A stretch of 64,000 nt of DNA, taken from positions 124,001 to 188,000 of the forward strand of contig JAFULG010000003.1 of NCBI GenBank assembly GCA_017473435.1. Reading direction: 5' to 3'. Under the pieces are notes generated by a model, which worked only from the letters and a program-made list of their open reading frames with translations, did not search any database and was not told where the DNA came from. How positions within the stretch are numbered: position 1 is the first letter of the stretch; each line of letters begins with the position of its first letter. Of this stretch, positions 10,095 through 18,342 are shown in pieces. The translations under genes were made by a program, and so were the position numbers. The DNA is from Clostridia bacterium (GTDB taxonomy: Bacteria; Bacillota; Clostridia; Oscillospirales; Acutalibacteraceae).

Positions 10095-12740
10095 TTATCT
10101 TTCAACAAGCATATTATGATATCTGCCCATCCAATAAGGAAGTGAATAAGTTGTTGAGCCTTCCATTTCACCGGGATTATACGCTCCGTCCATCACATAG
10201 CTTGAGCCGTTGTACTTGTGGAGTGCTCTTTCATCAGCAGGAGCAACTGCCCACTCATACTTTGTAAGTCCGATAATCATACCGATAAGCTTAAGAGTCT
10301 GATTATCTGAATTCCAGAAGGGAGGAACATAACCGTCTGCACTGAAGGAAAGCTCCTCTGTTTCACCGATGCCCACATCGTCAAGGTCAAGCTCATATAT
10401 ATCGTCACGCTTGGAGTTACTTGCACCGAGGCGGCGAAGATCAATGGGATGACGGTTAACTACCCATGCGGCTGTGTCAACAAGGTTGTTGCCGTAGGCG
10501 TCAGTCTTAACCTCATCGGGATATGCAAGCTGATAAATATAGTACCAGAGTGCGTTTTCACTGAAGCTCATTGAATACCACCAGCTGTCAATTGCCTCTC
10601 TGTAATAAGCGAGAAGCTCCTCATCATCCTCAAGCTGGAAAAGAGTGTAGAAGCCGAGCATTGCCATTTCCTCGTCAGAATAGTTGAGGATAATTCTGTA
10701 AAGCGTATTGAAAAGCTTTGTGCCCACAAGAGGACGGAGAATAAAGCCGAGAACGGGTGAAACGCCGTTAACAACCTCAAGGATGCACATATCATAACGA
10801 TCCTTATTCTGAGTCATAATCTCTGCAAACTCATAGCTTTCATCAAGAGCTGCCATCCTATACTCGTCTTCCCACTTCTGATTGCCTGTAATGTAAGCGG
10901 CAACCTTAAAGCCGGTAAGCATAACAAGTGCATTAAGTCCTGCGCCGCCGAGAACCTGTCCGTTGTGGAAATAGGTTCTTGAGAACTTTGCCCATGTTGT
11001 AGGCTGACCTGAGCCGTCTACCATTGTGTATGAGTTATCCGAAAGATGCTGAGCAAACTTTTCCATTGTTTCCTCAAGCATTGCCTTTAATTCGGGATCC
11101 TCCGGAGCAAGGATATCATAAGCGAGCTTGTAAAGGAAAAGGTGACCGATAATTTCATCGGAGCTTGTGTCGCCCTTATAAACAATATCAGAAACATCGT
11201 AATCGGCACCGATAAGGTCATTCCAGAGCCTTTCGGGAATTGTGCCTGTAGCGTTCACCTTAAGACCTCTGTAGTTTTCATTATGGAGAAGGAAGTCGCT
11301 TCCGTCACCGTAGGTCTTTGTTGACATACCCGTTGCGGTGCCGTCACCGTTGTGTGACCAGTAAGCATATCCGTCATAGTCGCTGTGACCTGCTTCCTTC
11401 TCACTCTTGAAGGAATAGGTTCTTGCCCAGAAGCCTTCAAGGAGTCTTGTGCGCATTGCATACTCACCTTCGGTGGTATTGGGATCTGCCCAGCCCTCTG
11501 TATTGAAAAGAGCAAGGTTGTCATTTCCCTCAAAGTCCTGAACGTAGGAGCGCTTACCCGACTTCATATATTTTTCGTGCATTTCCGTAAAAGCATCGGC
11601 AGGACTCATAAAAGGAATATTCTGTGAATAGTCACCGCCTACAAGCATTGCCTCATTGGTGTAATACTTACCCTTTTCGTAGTCGTTTGCACTGCCGTTT
11701 CTCTGTGCACGGCTATAAGCTTCAACTGTGCCCTCACGCATTGAGATATATGTAAGAAGAAGCACAGCCTCAACGGAAAGAGTTGCTGTCTTTCTTGCGG
11801 CTTCAATTTCTTCCTTTGTAGCATTGGGATCGTTTTTGAGCACGGCGTAACGCATAAGCTCACCGCCACCGTACATTGATGTCCAGAGACCGTCGTTATC
11901 GCTTTCCTCGGGAATCCATTCACCGTCAATAAGATAAGCATTGGAAACCATACCGCGTCTAGCAACATACTTCTGTGTTTCCTCACTCATCATTGCCGCC
12001 TTGTCAGTACCGCTGATAGGAAGCATTTCGATATGTGAATAGCCTTCCTCCATAACTGTCCAGATACCATTTTCACCATCGGCAAAAATAGCAAGCACCT
12101 TACCGTCGGTCGTATCGTTTGCGTAAAAATATCTGTCGCCCATAAAGCGCTGCTCAACGTCTCTTTCGTTTTCAGCCTTTTCATCTGTACGGAGCACACC
12201 GTAAGCAGTAATTTCCCACTTCGCACCGTCTGCTGTTACAGCAGTCTGAGCCTCAGCGTATTTTGATGCATCGGAAACCTCAGCAGGAACATCCTTACTA
12301 TCCTTTTCGTAACGGGTAACAATCTTCTGAAGGTTTGAGCTTTCCTTTACTGCCTCACCGGTAAAATCCACCTTCTTAAGGCCATTCTCCTTAAGCTTGG
12401 TGCTTTCTTTTACAACCTTAAGTTTAACACTATCTGTAACGCCGTCGCTGTTTTCCGCAGTGATTACGGCTTCACCCTCCTTGAGAGCGGTAATTCTGCC
12501 CCAGATGTCAACGCTTGCAACATCGGCAGGCTGAACATTCCAGGAAAGAACTCTGTTTTCTGTATTCGCCATTACGGAGTCAATAGTTCTGCTGTCGCCG
12601 ATTTCAAGCTCCCAGTTTTCAGGAACGATAAGCCTTAAAACAGCTTCGTCATTTGTGACGTTTCCGTCCGTTGCCATTGCCGGCACACACAGGCCCATAA
12701 GCATAACAAGTGCAAGCAATAAGGCTATGATTTTCTTCAT
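10095..12740 (-). CDS. large secreted protein with BIG2-like domain and predicted helical-toroid region
   Basis: Not recognised as a named family. A clear signal peptide (MKKIIALLLALVMLMGLCVPAMA) is followed by a BIG2-like Ig domain (about 30-110: LRLIVPENWELEIG, SWNVQPADVASVD, ALKEGEAVITA). The remaining ~750 residues are rich in aromatic and helical segments (GLWTSMYGGGELMRYAV near 290, TSSDEIIGHLFLYKLAYDIL near 525, DGSGQPTTWAKFS), reminiscent of (alpha/alpha) toroid folds of polysaccharide lyases or heparinase-like proteins. No catalytic set could be assigned. 881 aa. Ribosome site AAAGGAGAG. It has its own promoter and probably acts outside the cell or at the wall. Confidence 0.65.
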   Translation of the reverse strand: MKKIIALLLALVMLMGLCVPAMATDGNVTNDEAVLRLIVPENWELEIGDSRTIDSVMANTENRVLSWNVQPADVASVDIWGRITALKEGEAVITAENSDGVTDSVKLKVVKESTKLKENGLKKVDFTGEAVKESSNLQKIVTRYEKDSKDVPAEVSDASKYAEAQTAVTADGAKWEITAYGVLRTDEKAENERDVEQRFMGDRYFYANDTTDGKVLAIFADGENGIWTVMEEGYSHIEMLPISGTDKAAMMSEETQKYVARRGMVSNAYLIDGEWIPEESDNDGLWTSMYGGGELMRYAVLKNDPNATKEEIEAARKTATLSVEAVLLLTYISMREGTVEAYSRAQRNGSANDYEKGKYYTNEAMLVGGDYSQNIPFMSPADAFTEMHEKYMKSGKRSYVQDFEGNDNLALFNTEGWADPNTTEGEYAMRTRLLEGFWARTYSFKSEKEAGHSDYDGYAYWSHNGDGTATGMSTKTYGDGSDFLLHNENYRGLKVNATGTIPERLWNDLIGADYDVSDIVYKGDTSSDEIIGHLFLYKLAYDILAPEDPELKAMLEETMEKFAQHLSDNSYTMVDGSGQPTTWAKFSRTYFHNGQVLGGAGLNALVMLTGFKVAAYITGNQKWEDEYRMAALDESYEFAEIMTQNKDRYDMCILEVVNGVSPVLGFILRPLVGTKLFNTLYRIILNYSDEEMAMLGFYTLFQLEDDEELLAYYREAIDSWWYSMSFSENALWYYIYQLAYPDEVKTDAYGNNLVDTAAWVVNRHPIDLRRLGASNSKRDDIYELDLDDVGIGETEELSFSADGYVPPFWNSDNQTLKLIGMIIGLTKYEWAVAPADERALHKYNGSSYVMDGAYNPGEMEGSTTYSLPYWMGRYHNMLVER

Positions 12741-12790
12741 AAATAACTCTCCTTTTGTGTTTTTTCGTCAGCTTAACTGACTTCTTTTAC

Positions 12791-12820
12791 ATAATAACAC
12801 TTTGACTCTTTAACCGTCAA
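12791..12820 (-). promoter_or_regulatory. promoter of the BIG2 protein gene
   Basis: Minus strand TTGACG (12820-12815), 18-bp spacer, TATTAT (12796-12791). Confidence 0.6.
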
Positions 12821-12854
12821 GGTGTTTTATCTTTATTTAAATTTTGTTTATTAA

Positions 12855-12897
12855 ATTAAAAGCGCCGCCGCTTACTGTTCATGTAAACGGCGGTGCT
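12855..12897 (-). terminator. terminator of the cation ATPase gene
   Basis: GC-rich stem (AGCACCGCCG / CGGCGGCGCT, one mismatch) followed by TTTTAATTT on the minus strand, 12 bp after the stop. Confidence 0.7.
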
Positions 12898-12908
12898 GTC
12901 AATTATTT

Positions 12909-15584
12909 TTATTTGTTTTTAGCTACAGCTCTCTGAATTGCCTTGATGACTTCAACAATGGGAACTACAAGGAAGGCAAGTCCGATTGAAATAGCATAAG
13001 CCTTTGCGTCAAGGTGAGTGAACTCGAACATATCTGCAAGGAAGGGAACTTCAATAATTGCAGTTGTAAGAAGAAGAGAAGCTACCATAGCAATGTAAAG
13101 AACAACGTTATGTGACTTCTGACCGAGACTCATTGCAACAGCAGAGCCTCTCTGTGAACGCATATTAAAGGAGTGGAAAATTTCACACATTGACATTGTA
13201 AGGAATGCCATAGTCATACCCTCTTCACAGTTTTCAATGTTTGTAAACTGCCAGTGACCTGTTTCAAGGAACTCACCGATAAAGAACGCAGCAAGTGTAA
13301 GAAGTGTAACAAGCACACCCTGATAGAACACGTCAAAGCCCATTCCGCCGGCGAATATTCCTTCCTTACTGCTTCTGGGCTTACGCTGCATAATATCTCT
13401 TTCAGGCTTTTCAAGTCCGAGAGCAAGAGCAGGAATACTGTCTGTTACAAGGTTAATGAAAAGAAGGTGAACGGGTTTAAGAATTGTAAAGTTAAGAATT
13501 GTTGCGGCAAAAATTGAAAGTACCTCGGAAAGGTTTGAGCCGAGAAGGAACTGGATAGCCTTTCTGATATTGTCGTAAATTCTTCTGCCTTCTGAGACAG
13601 CACCTACGATTGTTGCAAAGTTATCGTCAGCAAGAACCATATCCGCAACATTCTTTGTAACGTCAGTACCCGTAATACCCATACCGATACCGATATCAGC
13701 GCTCTTGATAGAGGGAGCATCGTTAACACCGTCACCTGTCATAGCGGTAATCATACCCTTTGCGCGCCATGCATTAACAATTCTTGTCTTGTGTTCAGGC
13801 TGAACACGGGCATATACACGGTACTCTGCAACCTTATGAGCAAAGTCCTCATCACTGATTTTATCAAGCTCAGCACCGGTGATAGCCGCAGAAGCGTCGT
13901 TAAGAATACCAAGCTCCTTAGCAATAGCAACAGCGGTATCCTTATGGTCACCGGTAATCATAATGGGAGTTATACCTGCACTGCGGCACTCTGTAATAGC
14001 ATCCTTAACCTCGGGACGTACAGGGTCAATCATGCCTGAAAGGCCTACAAATACAAGATCGGTTTCGTTTTCCTCTGTCGTCATTTCACCGGGAACAGCC
14101 GAAAGCTTTTTCATTGAAAGTGCAAGCACACGAAGAGCTCTGTCAGCCATAGCCTTGTTGTTCGCCATAATCTTATCCATAACCTCAGAAGTCATGGAAA
14201 CCTCTTCACCGTCAATAATTGCTGTACTGCAACGGCTGAGCACAACGTCAGGAGCGCCCTTTGTAAACTGAATGTAGGCGCCGTCATACTCATGTACGGT
14301 GGACATCATCTTTCTGCCTGAATCAAAGGGAAGCTCTGCAACTCTGGGATATTTAACCTTAAGATCGTTTTTATTGAGATCTCTGGAAAGAGCGTAATAA
14401 ACAAGCGCTGCCTCGGTGGGTTCACCGTTAACCTTGTCACCTTCAACCTCTGCATCAGTACAAAGCGCCATGCCTGTTGCAAAGAAATCCTTGTCGGAGC
14501 AGAAGGCTTCAACAACGGTCATCTTATTCTGAGTAAGAGTACCGGTCTTGTCCGAGCAGATAATCTGTGCACAGCCGAGAGTTTCAACAGCTGTGAGTTT
14601 ACGGATAATAGCGTTCTTCTTTGACATATTTGTAACGCCGATTGAAAGAACAATTGTAACAACAGCAGCAAGACCCTCAGGAATTGCAGCAACAGCAAGA
14701 GAAACGGCTACCATAAAGCTTTCAAGGAAAACCTCGAAGCTTACAGCCCCGGTATTCTTATAAGCCATAATTGCCTGGAAGCCGAAAATAAATACGCAGA
14801 TACCGAGAACAAGCCATGTAAGAATCTTTGAAAGCTGTGAAAGCTTGATCTGAAGAGGAGTCTGTCCTTCTTCAGCCTGAGCAATAGCGTCAGCGATTTT
14901 ACCCATTTCGGTGTCCATACCGGTTGCAACAACAACAGCCTTGCCTCTGCCGTAAACAACAGTAGATCCCATATAAGCCATGTTCTTTCTGTCGCCGAGA
15001 GCAATTTCGTCATTCTCCTTACCGCCGAGAACCTCAATAAGCTTTCCTACGGGAACAGATTCACCGGTAAGTGCAGCTTCTTCAATCTTCATGCTTGCGC
15101 ACTCAAAAATACGGCAGTCAGCGGGAACAGCATCACCTGCTTCAAGAATAACTACGTCACCGACAACAAGATCTTCACTTCTTACGTTTACCATTTTACC
15201 GTCACGGTAAACCTTACTTGTTGCGGCAGACATTTCCTGAAGCGCCTCAATAGCGGCTTCCGCCTTACTCTCCTGGAGAACACCGAGAACGGTGTTGATA
15301 ACAACAACCACAAGAATAATAACTGTGTCTGTAGGGAACACAAAACCCTTTGCCTCAAACCATTCCGTAACCGCAGAAACGATTGCGGCAATGATAAGAA
15401 TAATGATCATCGGGTCAGAAAGCTGCTCAATAACTCTTTTGAACATTGTTTTTTTCTTACCCTCTTCGAGCTTGTTCTTACCGTTTTTCTCAAGGCGCGC
15501 CTGAGCCTCACTTTCGGCAAGACCGTTTTCCGACGAGGCTACATGTGTAAATACCTCTTCGGATGAATGCAGATAATGTTTCAT
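12909..15584 (-). CDS. P2-type cation-transporting ATPase (Ca2+/Mn2+ efflux)
   Basis: Plasma-membrane P-type ATPase of the SERCA/PMC1 class. It has an N-terminal cation-ATPase domain, GESVPV in the actuator, PEGLAAVVTI in M4 (ion-binding Glu), the phosphorylation motif CSDKTGTLTQNKMT, and MTGDGVNDAPSIKSADIG in the hinge. The frame opens at 15638, but the start is set at MKHYLHSSEEV because GAAAGGAAAA lies just before that ATG (891 aa). Family members are usually called Ca2+ pumps. Here the gene sits behind a yybP-ykoY riboswitch and terminator, and this RNA class responds to Mn2+, so Mn2+ export is a likely physiological role (inference). Confidence 0.92.
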   Translation of the reverse strand: MKHYLHSSEEVFTHVASSENGLAESEAQARLEKNGKNKLEEGKKKTMFKRVIEQLSDPMIIILIIAAIVSAVTEWFEAKGFVFPTDTVIILVVVVINTVLGVLQESKAEAAIEALQEMSAATSKVYRDGKMVNVRSEDLVVGDVVILEAGDAVPADCRIFECASMKIEEAALTGESVPVGKLIEVLGGKENDEIALGDRKNMAYMGSTVVYGRGKAVVVATGMDTEMGKIADAIAQAEEGQTPLQIKLSQLSKILTWLVLGICVFIFGFQAIMAYKNTGAVSFEVFLESFMVAVSLAVAAIPEGLAAVVTIVLSIGVTNMSKKNAIIRKLTAVETLGCAQIICSDKTGTLTQNKMTVVEAFCSDKDFFATGMALCTDAEVEGDKVNGEPTEAALVYYALSRDLNKNDLKVKYPRVAELPFDSGRKMMSTVHEYDGAYIQFTKGAPDVVLSRCSTAIIDGEEVSMTSEVMDKIMANNKAMADRALRVLALSMKKLSAVPGEMTTEENETDLVFVGLSGMIDPVRPEVKDAITECRSAGITPIMITGDHKDTAVAIAKELGILNDASAAITGAELDKISDEDFAHKVAEYRVYARVQPEHKTRIVNAWRAKGMITAMTGDGVNDAPSIKSADIGIGMGITGTDVTKNVADMVLADDNFATIVGAVSEGRRIYDNIRKAIQFLLGSNLSEVLSIFAATILNFTILKPVHLLFINLVTDSIPALALGLEKPERDIMQRKPRSSKEGIFAGGMGFDVFYQGVLVTLLTLAAFFIGEFLETGHWQFTNIENCEEGMTMAFLTMSMCEIFHSFNMRSQRGSAVAMSLGQKSHNVVLYIAMVASLLLTTAIIEVPFLADMFEFTHLDAKAYAISIGLAFLVVPIVEVIKAIQRAVAKNK

Positions 15585-15636
15585 ACTGTGTTTTCCTTTC
15601 GTTTTTATATTTTTTCCAATTATTTCACTATATATC

Positions 15637-15682
15637 AAAAAAGACCTTTAACGAAGCGTTTTTAAACTTCGTTAAAGGTCTT
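15637..15682 (-). terminator. riboswitch expression-platform terminator
   Basis: Minus strand AAGACCTTTAACGAAG / CTTCGTTAAAGGTCTT (near-perfect 16-bp stem) then a T-run. The 5' arm includes the CCTTT that closes aptamer helix P1, so the two structures are mutually exclusive. Confidence 0.9.
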
Positions 15683-15755
15683 GCTACCGGATTTGGCTTG
15701 CAAACCAGCCTAACGGCACGATGTTGATTTGCAACAGAGAGCTACTCCCCTTTAA
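15671..15755 (-). promoter_or_regulatory. yybP-ykoY (manganese) riboswitch aptamer
   Basis: The minus strand carries the class hallmarks: AAAGGGGAGTAGC (15753-15741), an internal ATCAACAT segment, a GCC-TTAGGCTGG region and the closing TAGCAAGACCTTT, with P1 formed by AAAGG/CCTTT. It lies in the leader of the P-type ATPase gene, directly before a terminator. Family knowledge: Mn2+ binding stabilises P1 and permits read-through. Confidence 0.9.
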
Positions 15756-15766
15756 TTTACTTTATC

Positions 15767-15795
15767 ATTTTAACATATACATAAAAAAATGTCAA
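15767..15795 (-). promoter_or_regulatory. promoter of the riboswitch-ATPase transcript
   Basis: Minus strand TTGACA (15795-15790), 17-bp spacer, TAAAAT (15772-15767). The -35 box overlaps the stop codon of the upstream gene. Confidence 0.75.
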
Positions 15796-16991
15796 CACGT
15801 CACCGTTTCTTTTTCAGTTTCAGCGACATCCATCTTTGCTTTTTTACCTGTACCTAAAAGCATATAAACGTAAACAGCAATAACCGAAGGAACCGTTGTG
15901 CACATTGCAAGCAGCACATCATAAAATGTATCGTACAGCGGATAAAGAGCGGTATTGTAAGCGCCCCTGCCGAACACCTTGAACAAAAAGCTGTCATCTG
16001 TAGGACCCCAATAGAAGCCCTGATTAGTTGTACCCCAGATAAAATCTCCTATAAATTCGCTGACTTCCCAGGCAGGCATTATAAAGCAGGAAAAGAGAAA
16101 TGCAAAAGCAGCAATGATAAACACATTTTTTCTACTGTCAGCCTTAACAAGGGTAAGAGCAATATAATAACCGCCCATAACACAAAGAACGCCTGAAATA
16201 AGATGAAGGAAAAGATCAAATCTCGGCACAATATTGTAAAGCCATACATAATTACCGCAGTAAGAGCCAAGAAAAACAATAACTGTTATAAGACTCTGAG
16301 CACGGTAGCTGACTCTCGAAAAGAAGGTGCCCTCAGGGAAAACGATGTGAACAAGAGTTATCGCAAAGGTTGCAATAAGGTTAGCACAAAGAAGAATAGC
16401 CTCCGCGCGGTTTTCCATAACAATAAAAGCATAAAGCATACTGGCTCTTGTACACCACCAAAAGGTGATATCAAAAACAGAGCAATCCTTCATCAGCTTG
16501 GTTTTCTCGGTAATGAATTTATTTTCAGCCCATTTTCTGAAAGAGATCTTATTTTTATGCTTTTTTATTTTTATAAACATATGTTTATTTTTCACACGCT
16601 GGTATATGTACATTCCTGCGGTTGTAAAAATACCGCCAAGAAGAGTTATAAGCATATCCTCATCGGTATCAAGCAGATATCTCTGCCCGTCAAGAGACAT
16701 TGCAAGCCCTACAAGTCGGTAAAGCCAATGCTCATTGGTTACGAAATCAGCGTGAAGCAGATTTGTTCCCCTGTAAAAGTCAATGAAGAATTCCGCAATT
16801 TCTGCAATTATCGCTGCCGTTCCGGCAGTACACACACCCGCAATTACGTTAAGCGTAAGCTCATTGCTGTTTTCAGCCTTTTTTATTCTCTGAAAAATCA
16901 GATATCCGAAAAAAGCCGCCACTACTCCCAGAAGAAACTGAATCAGTATATCCCATTCTCCTATATTATCCGAAAGTCGCTGCAAGATCAT
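15792..16991 (-). CDS. multi-pass membrane protein, DUF2238/YjdF-like, internally duplicated
   Basis: About ten hydrophobic segments in 399 aa, with no export signal other than the first membrane helix. The C-terminal half contains FDLFLHLISG, WEVSEFIGDFIWG and YDTFYDVLLA, a pattern resembling the DUF2238 (YjdF-like) membrane family. The N-terminal half repeats it as EIAEFFIDFYRG ... LDTDEDMLITLLGG, suggesting duplication and fusion. Function is unknown. The stop lies over the promoter of the Mn2+ ATPase transcript; 23 bp separate it from the next upstream gene at 17015, so co-transcription with that gene is likely. Confidence 0.6.
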   Translation of the reverse strand: MILQRLSDNIGEWDILIQFLLGVVAAFFGYLIFQRIKKAENSNELTLNVIAGVCTAGTAAIIAEIAEFFIDFYRGTNLLHADFVTNEHWLYRLVGLAMSLDGQRYLLDTDEDMLITLLGGIFTTAGMYIYQRVKNKHMFIKIKKHKNKISFRKWAENKFITEKTKLMKDCSVFDITFWWCTRASMLYAFIVMENRAEAILLCANLIATFAITLVHIVFPEGTFFSRVSYRAQSLITVIVFLGSYCGNYVWLYNIVPRFDLFLHLISGVLCVMGGYYIALTLVKADSRKNVFIIAAFAFLFSCFIMPAWEVSEFIGDFIWGTTNQGFYWGPTDDSFLFKVFGRGAYNTALYPLYDTFYDVLLAMCTTVPSVIAVYVYMLLGTGKKAKMDVAETEKETVTC

Positions 16992-17014
16992 ATAAAGTAC
17001 GCCTCTTTTGATAG

Positions 17015-17590
17015 TTATTTTATTTCAAGCACCTTTGCATCGCCCACGCTCACCGACGTTATTACACAACGTCCTTTATAAATTTTAAGCGTTGCCGAAC
17101 CGGTAAACTGTTTTTTATAGTTTATTATATCAGATATATAATATGACAGATTGTTAATATCAAAATCGTATATTCTGTCGGGAGCTTCAAAAAAAGCTTC
17201 AAGCTCCTGCCTGTTTTTGTATTGCTCACCGCAGAAATTATAGTTTTCGTAAAGAACATCCGCCGAATTGTATCCGCCAAGCAGATAAGCTCCGCCCTCA
17301 TCCCTGTCGGTTGTTTTTGCAAAGCCTTCATCATCGGTATAAACAAAAAGCTTTTCCTTTGAAAAATAAAAGCCGTCGGTCACAAGGCAAAAGCCTGTTT
17401 CGTTATATCCGGAAATACCCTTGAGCTTCACCTCATACTCCGTGCCCTTTTCAATTATCACTTCATCACTTATGTTGGCTGGATGAAGCGGCGAATTAAG
17501 ATAAACAATCAAGGCAGTACCAATAGTAAGAAGCACCGCAAACACGGCTGTCATAATTTTTGTCAAGGTCTTTTTTGCCTGCAAGCTCAT
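17015..17590 (-). CDS. membrane-anchored GDYXXLXY-like protein (paralogue 1)
   Basis: One N-terminal membrane helix (IMTAVFAVLLTIGTALIVYL) and an extracytoplasmic domain. The start is set at MSLQAKKTL (upstream frame to 17623) because GGAGGTG precedes that ATG. It shares with the next upstream gene (17710) the opening VIIEKGTEYEVKLKGIS (versus TVIEKGGKYTLKYSYIS), an ENYxF segment and the ending KIYKGRCVITSVSVGD (versus CVYKDYAVVSELYIGD), so the two are diverged duplicates. The role is unknown; see the HTH/DUF2157-like partner at 18339. Confidence 0.55.
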   Translation of the reverse strand: MSLQAKKTLTKIMTAVFAVLLTIGTALIVYLNSPLHPANISDEVIIEKGTEYEVKLKGISGYNETGFCLVTDGFYFSKEKLFVYTDDEGFAKTTDRDEGGAYLLGGYNSADVLYENYNFCGEQYKNRQELEAFFEAPDRIYDFDINNLSYYISDIINYKKQFTGSATLKIYKGRCVITSVSVGDAKVLEIK

Positions 17591-17612
17591 CTTAAACACC
17601 TCCAAAGCATAA

Positions 17613-17641
17613 ACCTTCCGCACAGTATTCTATGCGGAAGG
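17613..17641 (-). other. leader hairpin before the gene at 17015
   Basis: CCTTCCGCA / TGCGGAAGG perfect 9-bp stem just upstream of the GGAGGTG ribosome site. No T-run follows, so a mRNA leader structure is more likely than a terminator. A TATAAT-like box lies immediately upstream on the minus strand. Confidence 0.5.
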
Positions 17642-17709
17642 TATTATAACATTGCTCACCTAAAAAATAAATAAATGTTAACAATTTGTAATTTTTATTT
17701 TACAAAAGG

Positions 17710-18342
17710 TTATTTGTGCCTCAAAATCAGCTCATCACCGATGTAAAGCTCACTGACAACGGCATAGTCCTTGTAAACGCAAAGCGTGACCTTGCCGTCA
17801 AGGGGCATCTGATAAAGCTGACCTATATATCCCTCGTCATACATAAATTCCTCGTAGGAATCAATAGGTCTGACCTCATCCTCGCACAGAAGTATTCCTA
17901 ACTCGGCAAGCTCCTTAAGGCCGAAATCGGGATTGACAAACTCGTAATTTTCAAAGTAAAGATAGAAAAGGTTGTAGTTATATTTCAGGCGGTTATAATC
18001 CGTTGCACCGACACTCAGGTCATCGGTGTCGTAAAAGTTCACATCACCCTTTTCATCCGTTTCAACACCAACCATACTGTAGCTTCCAATCCAGCCGCCG
18101 TAATTGAACTTATGCTCGACAACCGAAGCATAACGCTCCTCAACCCGATAAAGCTCCTCTGTGTTTATGTACATATAGCTTTTATTCATGTGGGATATAT
18201 AGCTGTACTTAAGCGTATACTTGCCGCCCTTTTCGATAACTGTATCAATGAGCCTGTTTTCACAGGCTATAAAGCCCACGGGGAAAAGGAGCTGAATGAG
18301 AGCGACAGCCAAAAGAACCGCAATTATTCTTTTATTCTTCAT
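17710..18342 (-). CDS. GDYXXLXY-domain-like membrane protein (paralogue 2)
   Basis: 210 aa with an N-terminal hydrophobic helix (IIAVLLAVALIQLLFPVGFI) and an exported domain containing GGKYTLKYSYIS, which fits the GDYXXLXY family signature as G-K-Y-x-L-x-Y. The ATG overlaps the stop of the HTH/DUF2157-like gene by 4 bp (ATGA), so the two are translationally coupled. In the known family these proteins sit beside DUF2157 membrane proteins, as here. Role unknown. Confidence 0.65.
   Translation of the reverse strand: MKNKRIIAVLLAVALIQLLFPVGFIACENRLIDTVIEKGGKYTLKYSYISHMNKSYMYINTEELYRVEERYASVVEHKFNYGGWIGSYSMVGVETDEKGDVNFYDTDDLSVGATDYNRLKYNYNLFYLYFENYEFVNPDFGLKELAELGILLCEDEVRPIDSYEEFMYDEGYIGQLYQMPLDGKVTLCVYKDYAVVSELYIGDELILRHK

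Noticed and set aside
12909..15584. Interpretation as a K+ (KdpB) or heavy-metal (P1B) pump
   Set aside because: No CPC or metal-binding N-terminal domain and no kdp partners; PEGLAAVV and the overall layout are those of P2-type Ca2+/Mn2+ pumps.
16203..17081. Plus-strand open frame of 292 codons opposite the membrane protein gene
   Set aside because: Lys/Cys/Tyr-rich low-complexity translation with no ribosome site. The minus-strand frame has coherent membrane helices and duplicated motifs, so this is its complement.
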